A stretch of 64,000 nt of DNA from contig CAVTBY010000012.1 of assembly GCA_963733085.1 (NCBI GenBank), positions 1-64,000 on the forward strand, written 5' to 3'. Shown piece after piece: positions 46,408 through 54,870 of this stretch. The position numbers were made by a program, and so were the translations under genes. The notes below the pieces were generated by a model. It had not been told where the DNA came from. It did no database searches and worked only from the letters and a program-made list of their open reading frames with translations. Every line of letters begins with the position of its first letter. The first letter of the stretch is position 1. Origin of the DNA: Desertimonas sp963733085. GTDB lineage: Bacteria > Actinomycetota > Acidimicrobiia > Acidimicrobiales > Ilumatobacteraceae.

Positions 46408-46735
46408 CGTCATCACCTCCTCCGTTGTCGAGTGGTGGCAAGGGGGCAGGTGGCGCGGCGGTCGGCGCCGGACCTGGTGAAGGCCTGACCACCACAGTCG
46501 TCGACGTCGTCACTGGCTGCGTCGTTGCCGGCTGCGTCGTTGCCGGCTGTGTCGTTGTCGTTGTCGGCTGCGTCGTTGTCGTTGTCGGCTGCGTCGTTGT
46601 CGATGACGTTGACGTGGACGGAAGTTCGACCGGAATGGGCAACGAAGGGTTGGCCTCGCGGTCGATGACGGCGAGCCACAGCAACGTCCCGACGGCGGCC
46701 AGCACGACCACAACGATCAACAGTTCTCGCCGCAT
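46334..46735 (-). CDS. Membrane-anchored Thr-rich acidic protein
   Basis: 133 residues. N-terminal membrane anchor (RELLIVVVVLAAVGTLLWLA) then a long Thr/Pro-rich stretch (QPTTTTTQPTTTTTQPATTQ) and an Asp-rich end (DDDGNGDDADDDDDDA). It looks extracellular and possibly glycosylated. The 3' end encodes Gly-Gly-Asp codons that double as the kinase ribosome site (GGAGGAGGT). First gene of the two-component operon. Function unknown. Confidence 0.75.
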   Translation of the reverse strand: MRRELLIVVVVLAAVGTLLWLAVIDREANPSLPIPVELPSTSTSSTTTQPTTTTTQPTTTTTQPATTQPATTQPVTTSTTVVVRPSPGPAPTAAPPAPLPPLDNGGGDDDVATGESGDDDGNGDDADDDDDDA

Positions 46736-46775
46736 TCACTCTCGCTAGCTGGCCCAGATGAGGCGTCGATGGGGA

Positions 46776-46826
46776 CTTCATGAAGGTCTCTTCATCCAAA
46801 TCGCCGAACATGAAGAGGATTTCATG
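46776..46826. promoter_or_regulatory. Cluster of TTCAT/ATGAA half-sites
   Basis: Within the 135-bp gap between the divergent operons: CTTCATGAAG (46776-46785, a perfect palindrome), CTTCAT (46790), ATGAAG (46810) and TTCATG (46821). Repeated half-sites upstream of an OmpR-type system fit a binding region for the regulator encoded at 44255. Confidence 0.55.
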
Positions 46827-46870
46827 GCCGGGCCACGAGCGCCTCATGGTCCGTCCACAACGTTGGGGCC

Positions 46871-47372
46871 ATGAGACCCGGAGCAACGAACTTCTGGAAG
46901 CTGCGAATGGCCGCCTTCGGTGCCGCAGGCCTGGTGAGCGTTGCCGCAGTCGGCAACATCGTCGCCGACGACGAAACGGTGGAGGACACGCCGCCGATCG
47001 AGCTGCCAACGACGACGACAACGTTGCCGCCGACGACCACTCTGGCGCCGACCACGACGACACCAGCGACGACCGTGGCAACCACGGTTGCGACGACCGC
47101 ACCGCCGACACCTCCTAGACCACCGGCTCCGATACCGAAGGTGATTTCGAGCGCGTCGAGCTCGAACAACTCCAGTTCCAATTCGAGCTCGAACAGCTCC
47201 AACAACTCGAGCAGCAACTCGTCGTCGAACAGCTCCAACAACTCGAGCAGCAACTCGTCGTCGAACAGCTCGAACAACTCCAGCTCCAACTCGAGCGTCG
47301 AACAGCTCCAACAACTCCAGCTCCAACTCCTCGTCGAACAGCTCCAGCAACTCCAGCTCCGACGACGACTGA
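46871..47372 (+). pseudogene. Secreted Ser/Asn-repeat protein, single frameshift
   Basis: Starts RMAAFGAAGLVSVAAVGNIV (secretion signal), then TTTTTLPPTTTLAPTTTTPA and Pro-rich linkers, then repeats of Ser and Asn (SSNSSSNSSNNSSSNSS). Near 47297 one base is out of frame; the repaired reading continues the Ser/Asn repeat to SNSSSDDD and stops at 47370-47372. Without repair the frame becomes Gln/Leu-rich and runs into the next gene. About 167 residues when repaired. It is divergent from the two-component operon. Confidence 0.7.
47192..47263 (+). repeat. Perfect 36-bp tandem repeat in the Ser/Asn gene
   Basis: Two exact adjacent copies (47192-47227 and 47228-47263) with degenerate copies on both sides. 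Each encodes twelve residues of the Ser/Asn pattern. It is coding tandem repeat, not a CRISPR. Confidence 0.85.
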
Positions 47373-48073
47373 TGATGCGCTCGCGACCCGAGATCACGTT
47401 CCTGTGCCAGGACGAGGACCGCGGCGTGATCGCCGAGCCGGCCGCCGCCCGCACCGAGCTGCCGGCCTGGTTCCGGCAGCTTCCCGGCACCGATCGCCCG
47501 AGCCTCAGCGCGACGAACGATGGCCTGACCGTCAAGCGCTGCCTGCCGTTCCTCGACGCCCTCGGCGCCGGATGGATCATCCCGCTGGCGGCAACGGTCC
47601 GCCTGGAGATCTCCGACGACGGCAAGCACGTCGATGCCGGCTGGGAGTTCGACCGCACGATGGTCAGCAACCACGGTGCCTTCCAGGTCGCCGGCAACCC
47701 CTACGAGCCGCGGCCACCGATGAAGTTCCACAACTACTGGACGGTGCGCACACCGCCGGGATGGAGCTGCTTGTTCGTGCCCGCCCTCAATCGCCCCAAC
47801 GGGGTCGTCGAGTTGTTCAGCGGTGTCGTCGACACTGACACCTTCGCCACGCCAGTGAACTTCCCGTTCGTCGCCGTCGCCGCAGACGGAGTCCACGTAC
47901 TGCCCAAGGGCACGCCCCTCGTCCAGGTGATCCCGTTCCGTCGCTCCGACGCCGGGATCCCGGGCGTCGTCCGGGCCGAACGCGACGGCGAACGAGTCGC
48001 ACGGACGCGCACGTACCGCAACATCATCTCGGGCGGCAGTTGGTATCGGCGCCACGCTCGCGCCAAGCGATGA
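47372..48073 (+). CDS. DUF6065-like protein
   Basis: 233 residues from the ATG overlapping the preceding stop (TGATG). Blocks WTVRTPPGWSCLFVPALNRP, SGVVDTDTFATPVNFPFVAV and VLPKGTPLVQVIPFRRSDAG recall the DUF6065 family, whose function is unknown. No signal peptide. The coupling to the Ser/Asn-rich secreted gene is by reading-frame overlap only. Confidence 0.78.
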   Translation: MMRSRPEITFLCQDEDRGVIAEPAAARTELPAWFRQLPGTDRPSLSATNDGLTVKRCLPFLDALGAGWIIPLAATVRLEISDDGKHVDAGWEFDRTMVSNHGAFQVAGNPYEPRPPMKFHNYWTVRTPPGWSCLFVPALNRPNGVVELFSGVVDTDTFATPVNFPFVAVAADGVHVLPKGTPLVQVIPFRRSDAGIPGVVRAERDGERVARTRTYRNIISGGSWYRRHARAKR

Positions 48074-48124
48074 TCTGCTGACCATCCACCACCGCAGCGC
48101 GGGTGGCGAACAGACTTCGCCGCC

Positions 48125-49363
48125 GTGCGCTCGCGGTATCCCCCGCTGACGATCGCCGCCCTGTGCCTCGCCGGGTGCGCGGCGGCGACCGACGCGAGCC
48201 CACCCCTCGCCGCGTCGGAGACTGTGGCCACGGCGACTACGACAACGACGATGCCATTCACCGGTGCGTTGACGGCACTCGTCGCCCAGACGACCACGAC
48301 CACCTTCCCGGCGTCGACGTCGACGTCGGTCGCGCCGGTGACCGGTGACGGCAGGCTGACTCTCGCCTTCACCGGCGACGCCTTGTGGCACAGCCCGCTG
48401 TGGCAGCAAGCCGAACGCACCTTTGCCGGTGCCAACGCCGGGGCGGCCGGCAGGGACTTCAGCCCGATGCTCGCCCGGCTGCGTCCGATCGTCGCCGCCG
48501 CCGACGTCGGCGTCTGTCACCTCGAGACCCCGATCGCACCCGACGGCCGGTTCACGACTCATCCCCTCTATGGCGTGCCACCCGAAGTCGTCACGGCCAT
48601 CGCCGGAGCCGGATTCGACCGCTGCTCCACCGCGAGCAACCACAGTGCCGACCGTGGCGCTGCCGGCATCGACCACACGATCGGGGTGCTCGAAGCGAAC
48701 GGCCTCGGTCAGGCCGGGATGGCCCGCACGCCTGCCGAGATCGCCCCGCGCGTGTTCGTCGCCGACGGCTTCGCCGTCGCCCACCTCTCCTACACGTTCG
48801 GCTACAACGGCCTGCGTCTCCCCGCCGGAGAGGAGTGGCGATCGGCGCTGATCGATCCGGCGCGGATCGTCGCCGATGCGACACTGGCCCGCCAGCTCGG
48901 CGCCGAGGTCGTGATCGTGAGCATGCATTGGGGCGTCGAGGGCCGCCGCGATGTCACGCCGGAACAGCGGGCGGTCGCCGAGCAGATCACCGCGTCCGGC
49001 GTCGTCGACCTCATCGTCGGCCACCACGCCCATGTGCTCCAGCCGATCGAGCAGATCAACGGCGTGTGGGTGGTCTTCGGCCTCGGCAACATGATCTCCA
49101 ACCTGCCGACCACGCCGAGGTGGCCCGCCGCGTCGCAGGATGGCGCCGTGGCCGTCGTCACCATCACCAAGGGCACTGATGGCGCGGTCGTCGTCGGACC
49201 ACCGATCGTCCACCCCACGTGGGTCGATCGAACAAGTGGCTGGACCGTCCACGTCGTCCGGCAATCACTCGCCGACCCCGCCATTCCCGCGGGCGTACGC
49301 CAGCAACTCGAGGTGTCGCTACGGCGAACCAGCGAGGTGCTCGGCGGCTTCGTCGCCGCCTGA
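48125..49363 (+). CDS. CapA-family lipoprotein (PGA_cap metallophosphatase-like)
   Basis: 412 residues from GTG 48125. Lipobox-like start (TIAALCLAGCAA), Thr-rich linker, then the CapA fold: TLAFTGDALWHSPL, HLETPI, CSTASNHSADRGAAGIDHTI, VIVSMHWGVEG and VVDLIVGHHAHVLQPIEQIN with conserved Asp/His metal residues. Such proteins assist poly-gamma-glutamate or other capsule assembly. The C-terminus converges with and overlaps the xanthine-dehydrogenase-like gene by 45 bp. Confidence 0.92.
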   Translation: MRSRYPPLTIAALCLAGCAAATDASPPLAASETVATATTTTTMPFTGALTALVAQTTTTTFPASTSTSVAPVTGDGRLTLAFTGDALWHSPLWQQAERTFAGANAGAAGRDFSPMLARLRPIVAAADVGVCHLETPIAPDGRFTTHPLYGVPPEVVTAIAGAGFDRCSTASNHSADRGAAGIDHTIGVLEANGLGQAGMARTPAEIAPRVFVADGFAVAHLSYTFGYNGLRLPAGEEWRSALIDPARIVADATLARQLGAEVVIVSMHWGVEGRRDVTPEQRAVAEQITASGVVDLIVGHHAHVLQPIEQINGVWVVFGLGNMISNLPTTPRWPAASQDGAVAVVTITKGTDGAVVVGPPIVHPTWVDRTSGWTVHVVRQSLADPAIPAGVRQQLEVSLRRTSEVLGGFVAA

Positions 49364-51955
49364 CACTCGCATCGGCAGGCTCCCCCGCCAGATGCCGTCG
49401 AGGTCGTAGAGGGCAGCGGCGACCGCCGGCGCCGTCGGCACGAGACCGATCTCGCCGACACCCTTGATGCCGAACGGCGAGCGCGGTTGGGGCACTTCGA
49501 CGAGCTCGACCTCGATCTCGGGCACGTCCTTGGCGCGCAGGATGCCGAGCTGGCGCAGCGTCGAGAACGTCGGGAACCCAGAGTCGGGGTCGGTCGGGAA
49601 GTCCTCGCTCAGCGCGTAGCCGAGGCCCATGTGCACGCTCCCCTCGATCTGGCCGGCACACAGCTGCGGATTGACCGCCTTGCCGACGTCGTGGACGGCG
49701 ACGACACGCTCGACTTTGGACGTCTCCCGGTCGATGACGACGAGCTGGGCGGCGTAGCCGAACGCGGAATGGATCGTCGGATTGGGATGCTCCGGGTCGC
49801 CGAGCTTGGCGGTCCAGTCGACGATGTGCTCGCCGTGGTAGTCGACATCGCGCTGGCAGCCGCCGGCACGCGCCGCAGCACAGGCCTGCTGCACGGCGCC
49901 GGCGGCCATCAACGTCCCGCGCGAACCGGTGGTCTGCCCGAATCCGAGCTGGCGCGTCGTGTCGACGATGACCTCGATGCGATGCGGATCGACGTCGAGC
50001 TCCTGGGCGGCGACCTGGAGGGCGACGGTGTGCACGCCCTGGCCCATCTCCGTCCAGCCGTGGCGAACCTCGATGTCTCGACCTGACTCGTCGGGTTCAG
50101 CTCGGAACCGCACGACCGCCCCGGACACTTCGCGGAAGCCGTTGCCGAGGCCGGAGTTCTTCAGTCCGAGACCGACGCCGATGGCCTTGCCCGCGGCGCG
50201 CGCCGCGTCGTAGGCGGGCTTGATCGCGTCGAGGCAGGCCTCCGCCCCGGCGGCACCGTCGTCCATCACCTGTCCCGGCCCCCACAACACGCCCGGCCGG
50301 ATCACGTTCCGCTTGCGGATCTCCCAGCCGTCGATGCCGACCGCGGAGGCGAGGCGGTCGAGCACGCCATCCATGGCGAATTGCGCCTGGTTTGCGCCGA
50401 AGCCGCGGAACGCACCGGCGATGAGGTTGTTCGTACGCGCGGCGATCGACTCGACGTCGACCGCGGGCACGTGGTACGGCCCGGTGGCGTGGCCGGCCGC
50501 GCGCTCGAGCACCTTCATCCCCACCGACGCGTACGCACCCGAGTCGCCCACGGCGCGGACGCGGACGGCAGTCAGCTTGCCGTCGTCGTCGCAGCCGGCC
50601 CAGTACTCGAGACGGATCGGGTGGCGCTTGGCGTGGAGGCGGAAGCTCTCTTCACGCGACAACGTGCACTTGACCGGTCGACCGAGCAGCCAGGCGGCGA
50701 GCGCCGTCTGGGCCTGGTTGCTCATGTCCTCCTTGCCTCCGAAAGCACCACCGTTGGAGACGAGCTCGACGACGACCCGGTCGGTGGCGACGTCGAGGAC
50801 GCGGCAGATGTCGTCGCGGTCGTCCCAGACGCCTTGGCCGCCGGAGTAGACGTGCATCGTCCCGGCCGCGGGGTCGGGCACCGCGAGGGTCGACTCCGGC
50901 TCGAGGAAGGCGTGCTCGATGCGTTGTGTCTGGAACACCTCGTGCACCGTGTGGGCACTGGCGGTCAGTGCAGTGTCGACGTCACCGCGGGCGTAGGCGC
51001 TCACCGACAGCACGTTGTCGTCGGTCCCCCACACGGCGACTGGGGCGTCGGGGGCGATGGCCGCAAGCGGATCGGTGACCGGTGCCAGCACGTCGTACTC
51101 GACGTCGACCAGCTCTGCGGCCGCACGCGCTTGCTGGCGGGTCTCGGCGACGACGATGGCGAGCACATCGCCGGCATATGACGTTCGACCGCCAACGGGG
51201 ATCATCACCGGCCAGTCCTTGTGGATGATCCCGACGCGCAGCTCACCGGGGATGTCGGCGGCCGTGTACACGGCGACGACACCGTCTGCCGCGGCGGCGC
51301 GGGCAGTGTCGATGCCGACGATGTCGGCGCGGGCGTGGGTGGTGAAGTGGAGGGCGGCGTGGAGCATGCCGGGCACACGCAGGTCGTCGATGTAGCCGCG
51401 GTCGCCGAGAGTCAGCTGCTTCGCTTCGTACTTCGCTCCTGCCTCGCCGACGCCGGCACCGAGGGCGACGTCGAACGTCTTGCCCTTGGCGACCGACTCG
51501 ATCGCGTCGAGGATCTTGACGTACCCGGTGCAGCGACACAGGTGGGCGCCGAGGTGCGGGGCCATGGCGTGGCGGTCGAGGCCGGCGCCCTTCTTGTCGA
51601 CCTGTGACTTCGCCCGCATGACGATGCCGGGAATGCAGAACCCGCACTGCAACCCCCCGCACGCCGCGAACGCGCTGGCGTAGCGATCGCGCTCGGCGTC
51701 GTCGAGTCCTTCGAGCGTCGTGACGTCGCGTCCGGCGACCTTGTCGAGCGACTGTGTGCAGCTGACGATCGCCTTGCCGTCGACGAGCACGGTGCAGCAT
51801 CCACACTGCCCCGACGGCGAGCAACCGTCCTTCGCCGATGTCACGTCGAGCTCCTCGCGCAAGGCAGCGAGCAGGTGCGGATGGTCGCCGCGCACCGACA
51901 CCGGTGCACCGTTGACTGTGAACTCGACGCGCGTCGGGTCGGCAACCGAGGTCAT
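49319..51955 (-). CDS. Xanthine-dehydrogenase-like molybdoenzyme, [2Fe-2S] and Mo domains fused, no FAD domain
   Basis: 878 residues. First [2Fe-2S] domain with CSPSGQCGCCTVLVDGKAIV, second with CGGLQCGFCIPG and HLCRCTGYVKI. Then the molybdopterin domains: GGAFGGKEDMSNQAQTALAA, GAFRGFGANQAQFAMD, GWTEMGQGVHTVALQVAAQE and the active-site Glu in KGVGEIGLVPTAPAVAAAL. No FAD domain is encoded in the chain, as in E. coli XdhD (YgfN), which works with a separate electron acceptor. It hydroxylates a purine or related heterocycle. Divergent from a LuxR regulator; a palindromic element lies between. Confidence 0.92.
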   Translation of the reverse strand: MTSVADPTRVEFTVNGAPVSVRGDHPHLLAALREELDVTSAKDGCSPSGQCGCCTVLVDGKAIVSCTQSLDKVAGRDVTTLEGLDDAERDRYASAFAACGGLQCGFCIPGIVMRAKSQVDKKGAGLDRHAMAPHLGAHLCRCTGYVKILDAIESVAKGKTFDVALGAGVGEAGAKYEAKQLTLGDRGYIDDLRVPGMLHAALHFTTHARADIVGIDTARAAAADGVVAVYTAADIPGELRVGIIHKDWPVMIPVGGRTSYAGDVLAIVVAETRQQARAAAELVDVEYDVLAPVTDPLAAIAPDAPVAVWGTDDNVLSVSAYARGDVDTALTASAHTVHEVFQTQRIEHAFLEPESTLAVPDPAAGTMHVYSGGQGVWDDRDDICRVLDVATDRVVVELVSNGGAFGGKEDMSNQAQTALAAWLLGRPVKCTLSREESFRLHAKRHPIRLEYWAGCDDDGKLTAVRVRAVGDSGAYASVGMKVLERAAGHATGPYHVPAVDVESIAARTNNLIAGAFRGFGANQAQFAMDGVLDRLASAVGIDGWEIRKRNVIRPGVLWGPGQVMDDGAAGAEACLDAIKPAYDAARAAGKAIGVGLGLKNSGLGNGFREVSGAVVRFRAEPDESGRDIEVRHGWTEMGQGVHTVALQVAAQELDVDPHRIEVIVDTTRQLGFGQTTGSRGTLMAAGAVQQACAAARAGGCQRDVDYHGEHIVDWTAKLGDPEHPNPTIHSAFGYAAQLVVIDRETSKVERVVAVHDVGKAVNPQLCAGQIEGSVHMGLGYALSEDFPTDPDSGFPTFSTLRQLGILRAKDVPEIEVELVEVPQPRSPFGIKGVGEIGLVPTAPAVAAALYDLDGIWRGSLPMRVSGGDEAAEHLAGSP

Positions 51956-52003
51956 GCTTTACATTCTGTCAAAGAGTGGGTTGCTTTGCAGCCGATACCG
52001 CCG

Positions 52004-52051
52004 ACCGATGGGTGTTATGGGGACGGAACGGTCCCCTAAACACCCATCGGT
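52004..52051. repeat. 48-bp palindromic element, copy 2
   Basis: Arms 52004-52024 and 52031-52051 around the loop GGAACG. The right arm is identical to that at 43154-43174; the left arm differs at two bases (AT for TA). It lies in the promoter gap between the molybdoenzyme and LuxR genes. Confidence 0.8.
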
Positions 52052-52080
52052 TGCTGCTTTTCGTCGGTCAGACTGTGACG

Positions 52081-53625
52081 ATGGTGGACGCCGGGGCCGT
52101 ACTCGAGTCGCGGGCACGAGAGGCCTACCTCGACCGCGACTTCGTCCTGGCGACCGAGATGTGGGAACAGGCCTACGCCGCCTACCGAAGCGACAGCGAC
52201 AACCTCGGCGCCGTTCGCAGCGCGAGAACCCTCGGGTATCTGCACGGGGCGATCATGCGCGACCTCGCCGTGATGAGTGGCTGGGTCGCCCGCGCCTCGA
52301 CGTTGCTCGGCGACGAGGACTCCTGCGAGGCCGGATGGGTCGCCTTGACGATGGGGATGTTCGCCGGCGATCGTCAGCTCAAGGAACGCCGGCTCGCCGA
52401 GGCGGTGGCGATCGCCCGACGTTTCGGCGATGCCGAGCTCGAGCTCTCGGCGAAGGCCTACCTCGGGGCGAGCATGGTTCACGGCGACCGCGTCGACGAA
52501 GGGATGGCGCTGCTCGACGAGGCCCTGGCCGGCGTGGCCGGTCACGACGTCGAGGATTTCTTCGTCCTCAGCGACGTGTTCTGTCAGATGTTCGTTGCGT
52601 GCGAACGGGCCCACGACATCGAGCGAGCTGATCAATGGATCCGCGTCGGCGAGTCGATCGCCGAGCGTCGCAACCTCCCAGTCGTGTCGGCGTTCTGTCG
52701 CACCCACTACGGCGGACTGCTTACCGCCGCCGGCCGGTGGCCCGAGGCCGACGCCGCGCTCACCGAAGCGGTGCGGCTGTGGAATCTCGGCTTCCGCCCG
52801 CTGCGCCCCGACGCCCAGATTCGGCTGGCGGCGCTGCGCGTCAAGCAGGGCCGCATCGAGGAAGCGAGCGTCCTGCTCGACGGCGTCGAGGTCGACGCCG
52901 AAAGCGCGCTGCCACTCGCCGCGGTGCACATGGCGAACGGCGACCTGGGACTCGCCCGCGATGTCCTGGAACGAGCAATCGACGATGTCGGCGTCGGGAG
53001 TTCCACTGGCGGACCACTACTCGCCGAGCTCGTCGATGTCCACCTCGCCGCCGGCCGTACCGCCCTCGCCGCAGCCACCGCGGACCGACTCACCGCGTGC
53101 GCCGAGCAGCATCCCAGCCCGTACCTCAGCGCCGTCGCCGCTCTCGCCCGAGGCCGGCTGGGGTGCGTCACCGATGCGACTGATGTCCGGGATTGTCTGC
53201 GCGGCGCCCTGCGCGGGTTCGCCAAGGCGCAGTTGCCAATGGAGCTGGCTCGCACCCACCTGCTCCTCGCCGAGGCCCTCGCCGAGGAAGACCCCGATGT
53301 TGCCCGAGCTGAGGCACGCATCGCCCTCGACGCGTTTTACCAGCTCGATGCTCCCCGCCACGTCGACGCCGCGGCCGCCGTACTCCGCCGGCTCGGGGTG
53401 AGGGCCGCACCGGCGAAGCGCTCTTCCGGGATCCTCACCAAGCGCGAAGCCGAGATCCTCGACCTGCTCAGTGCCGGGCTGACCAATCCAGAGATTGCGG
53501 CCCGCCTGTTCATCAGCCGCAAGACCGTCGAACACCACGTTGGCAACATCCTCGCCAAGCTCGGCCTGCGCGGCCGTGCGGAAGCGGCCGCCTATGCAGC
53601 GCGCGAGAAACAAGCCGCCAAATAG
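52081..53625 (+). CDS. LuxR-family regulator with TPR-like repeats
   Basis: 514 residues from ATG 52081 (GTG at 52075 possible). A helical repeat region (about 1-430: AREAYLDRDFVLATEMWEQA and similar TPR units) replaces the usual AAA/receiver domain; the C-terminal LuxR helix-turn-helix reads LTKREAEILDLLSAGLTNPE and FISRKTVEHHVGNILAKLG. Divergent from the molybdoenzyme and upstream of an FAD enzyme, so it probably controls one or both. Confidence 0.93.
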   Translation: MVDAGAVLESRAREAYLDRDFVLATEMWEQAYAAYRSDSDNLGAVRSARTLGYLHGAIMRDLAVMSGWVARASTLLGDEDSCEAGWVALTMGMFAGDRQLKERRLAEAVAIARRFGDAELELSAKAYLGASMVHGDRVDEGMALLDEALAGVAGHDVEDFFVLSDVFCQMFVACERAHDIERADQWIRVGESIAERRNLPVVSAFCRTHYGGLLTAAGRWPEADAALTEAVRLWNLGFRPLRPDAQIRLAALRVKQGRIEEASVLLDGVEVDAESALPLAAVHMANGDLGLARDVLERAIDDVGVGSSTGGPLLAELVDVHLAAGRTALAAATADRLTACAEQHPSPYLSAVAALARGRLGCVTDATDVRDCLRGALRGFAKAQLPMELARTHLLLAEALAEEDPDVARAEARIALDAFYQLDAPRHVDAAAAVLRRLGVRAAPAKRSSGILTKREAEILDLLSAGLTNPEIAARLFISRKTVEHHVGNILAKLGLRGRAEAAAYAAREKQAAK

Positions 53626-53673
53626 GTGAGCTCCCGGATCCCAGGGCGGCGTCAGGAGCGCACGCTGCTGGGC

Positions 53674-54870
53674 ATGAACACAACCTACGACGCCATCGTC
53701 GTCGGCGGCAGGTGCGCCGGATCGCCGACCGCCATGCTGCTCGCCCGCAAGGGCTATCGGGTGCTGCTCGTGGACCGCGCCGCATTCCCCAGCGACACCG
53801 TGTCGACGCTCGTCATCCACGCTCGTGGCGTTGCTGCCCTGCGCCGGTGGGGACTGCTCGACCGGGTCGTTGCCACCGGCTGCCCGCCGATCGAGTCGTA
53901 TTCGTTCGACTTCGGTGCGTTCACCCTCTCCGGCACGCCACGGCCGGTCGACGGCTCGTCGACGGCGTACGCCCCGCGGCGCACCGTGCTCGACAAGATC
54001 CTGCTCGACGCCGCCGCTGACGCCGGCGCCGAAGTGCGGGAACGCTTCATCGTGGACGAACTCATCGTCGAAGAAGGTGCCGTGGTGGGCATCCGTGGAC
54101 GCAGCGAGGGTGGTCCTACCGTGACCGAGCGAGCCCGCATCGTGATCGGTGCCGACGGGCGGCACTCGCGGGTGGCCAAGGCCGTCGGGGCGACGCAGTA
54201 CAACGAGAAGCCGCCGCTCAACTGGCCCTACTACACCTACTGGAGCGGGTTGCCGGTGGATGGCTTCGAGACCTTCATCAGACCGGACCGTGGCGGCGCG
54301 GCGATCCCGACCAACGACGGCTTGACCTTGCTCATCGTCGGTTGGCCGTATGCCGAGGCGAGCGCCTACAAGGCCGACGCCGAGGCCAACTACCTCGCCA
54401 CCTTGGAGCTCGTGCCGGAGCTCGCCGACCGTGTTCGCGCCGCGACACGTGAGGCACGCTTCGCTGGCGGGTCGACACCGAACTACTTCCGCCAGCCATA
54501 CGGGCCGGGATGGGCACTCGTCGGCGACGCCGGATACTCCAAGGACCCGATCACCGCCCAAGGGATCAGCGACGCCTTCCACGACTCCGAAGCGTGCGCC
54601 GCCGCCCTCGACGACGTGTTCAGCGATCGGCGATCGTTCCGCGAGGCGATGAGCGAGTTCCAGCGCGATCGGGACGAGCAGGCGCTGCCGCGCTACGGGT
54701 TCGCCACTGAGTTGGGGACGCTGGCGCCTCCACCCCCGGAGATGCAGCAGCTACTCGCCTCGATCCACGGGGACACCACGCGGATGGCCGACTTCGCCAG
54801 CGTCGTCGCCGGTTCCCTCTCCCCGGTCGACTTCTTCACGTCGGTGGGGTCACTCCGCGCTGCGTCGTGA
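53674..54870 (+). CDS. FAD-dependent monooxygenase-like oxidoreductase
   Basis: 398 residues from ATG 53674, 48 bp past the regulator. FAD motif DAIVVGGRCAGSPTAMLLAR, DTVSTLVIHARGVAALRRWG and ALVGDAGYSKDPITAQGIS are those of group A flavin hydroxylase/geranylgeranyl-reductase-type enzymes. Substrate unknown. It overlaps the opposing nitrilase gene by 35 bp at the 3' ends. Confidence 0.91.
   Translation: MNTTYDAIVVGGRCAGSPTAMLLARKGYRVLLVDRAAFPSDTVSTLVIHARGVAALRRWGLLDRVVATGCPPIESYSFDFGAFTLSGTPRPVDGSSTAYAPRRTVLDKILLDAAADAGAEVRERFIVDELIVEEGAVVGIRGRSEGGPTVTERARIVIGADGRHSRVAKAVGATQYNEKPPLNWPYYTYWSGLPVDGFETFIRPDRGGAAIPTNDGLTLLIVGWPYAEASAYKADAEANYLATLELVPELADRVRAATREARFAGGSTPNYFRQPYGPGWALVGDAGYSKDPITAQGISDAFHDSEACAAALDDVFSDRRSFREAMSEFQRDRDEQALPRYGFATELGTLAPPPPEMQQLLASIHGDTTRMADFASVVAGSLSPVDFFTSVGSLRAAS

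Noticed and set aside
47192..47263. Exact tandem repeats as a CRISPR
   Set aside because: Copies are adjacent with no spacers and encode Ser/Asn repeats.
49319..51955. Selenium dependence of the xanthine-dehydrogenase-like enzyme
   Set aside because: Domain layout resembles E. coli XdhD, but no selenium-specific gene or selenocysteine codon context is visible here.
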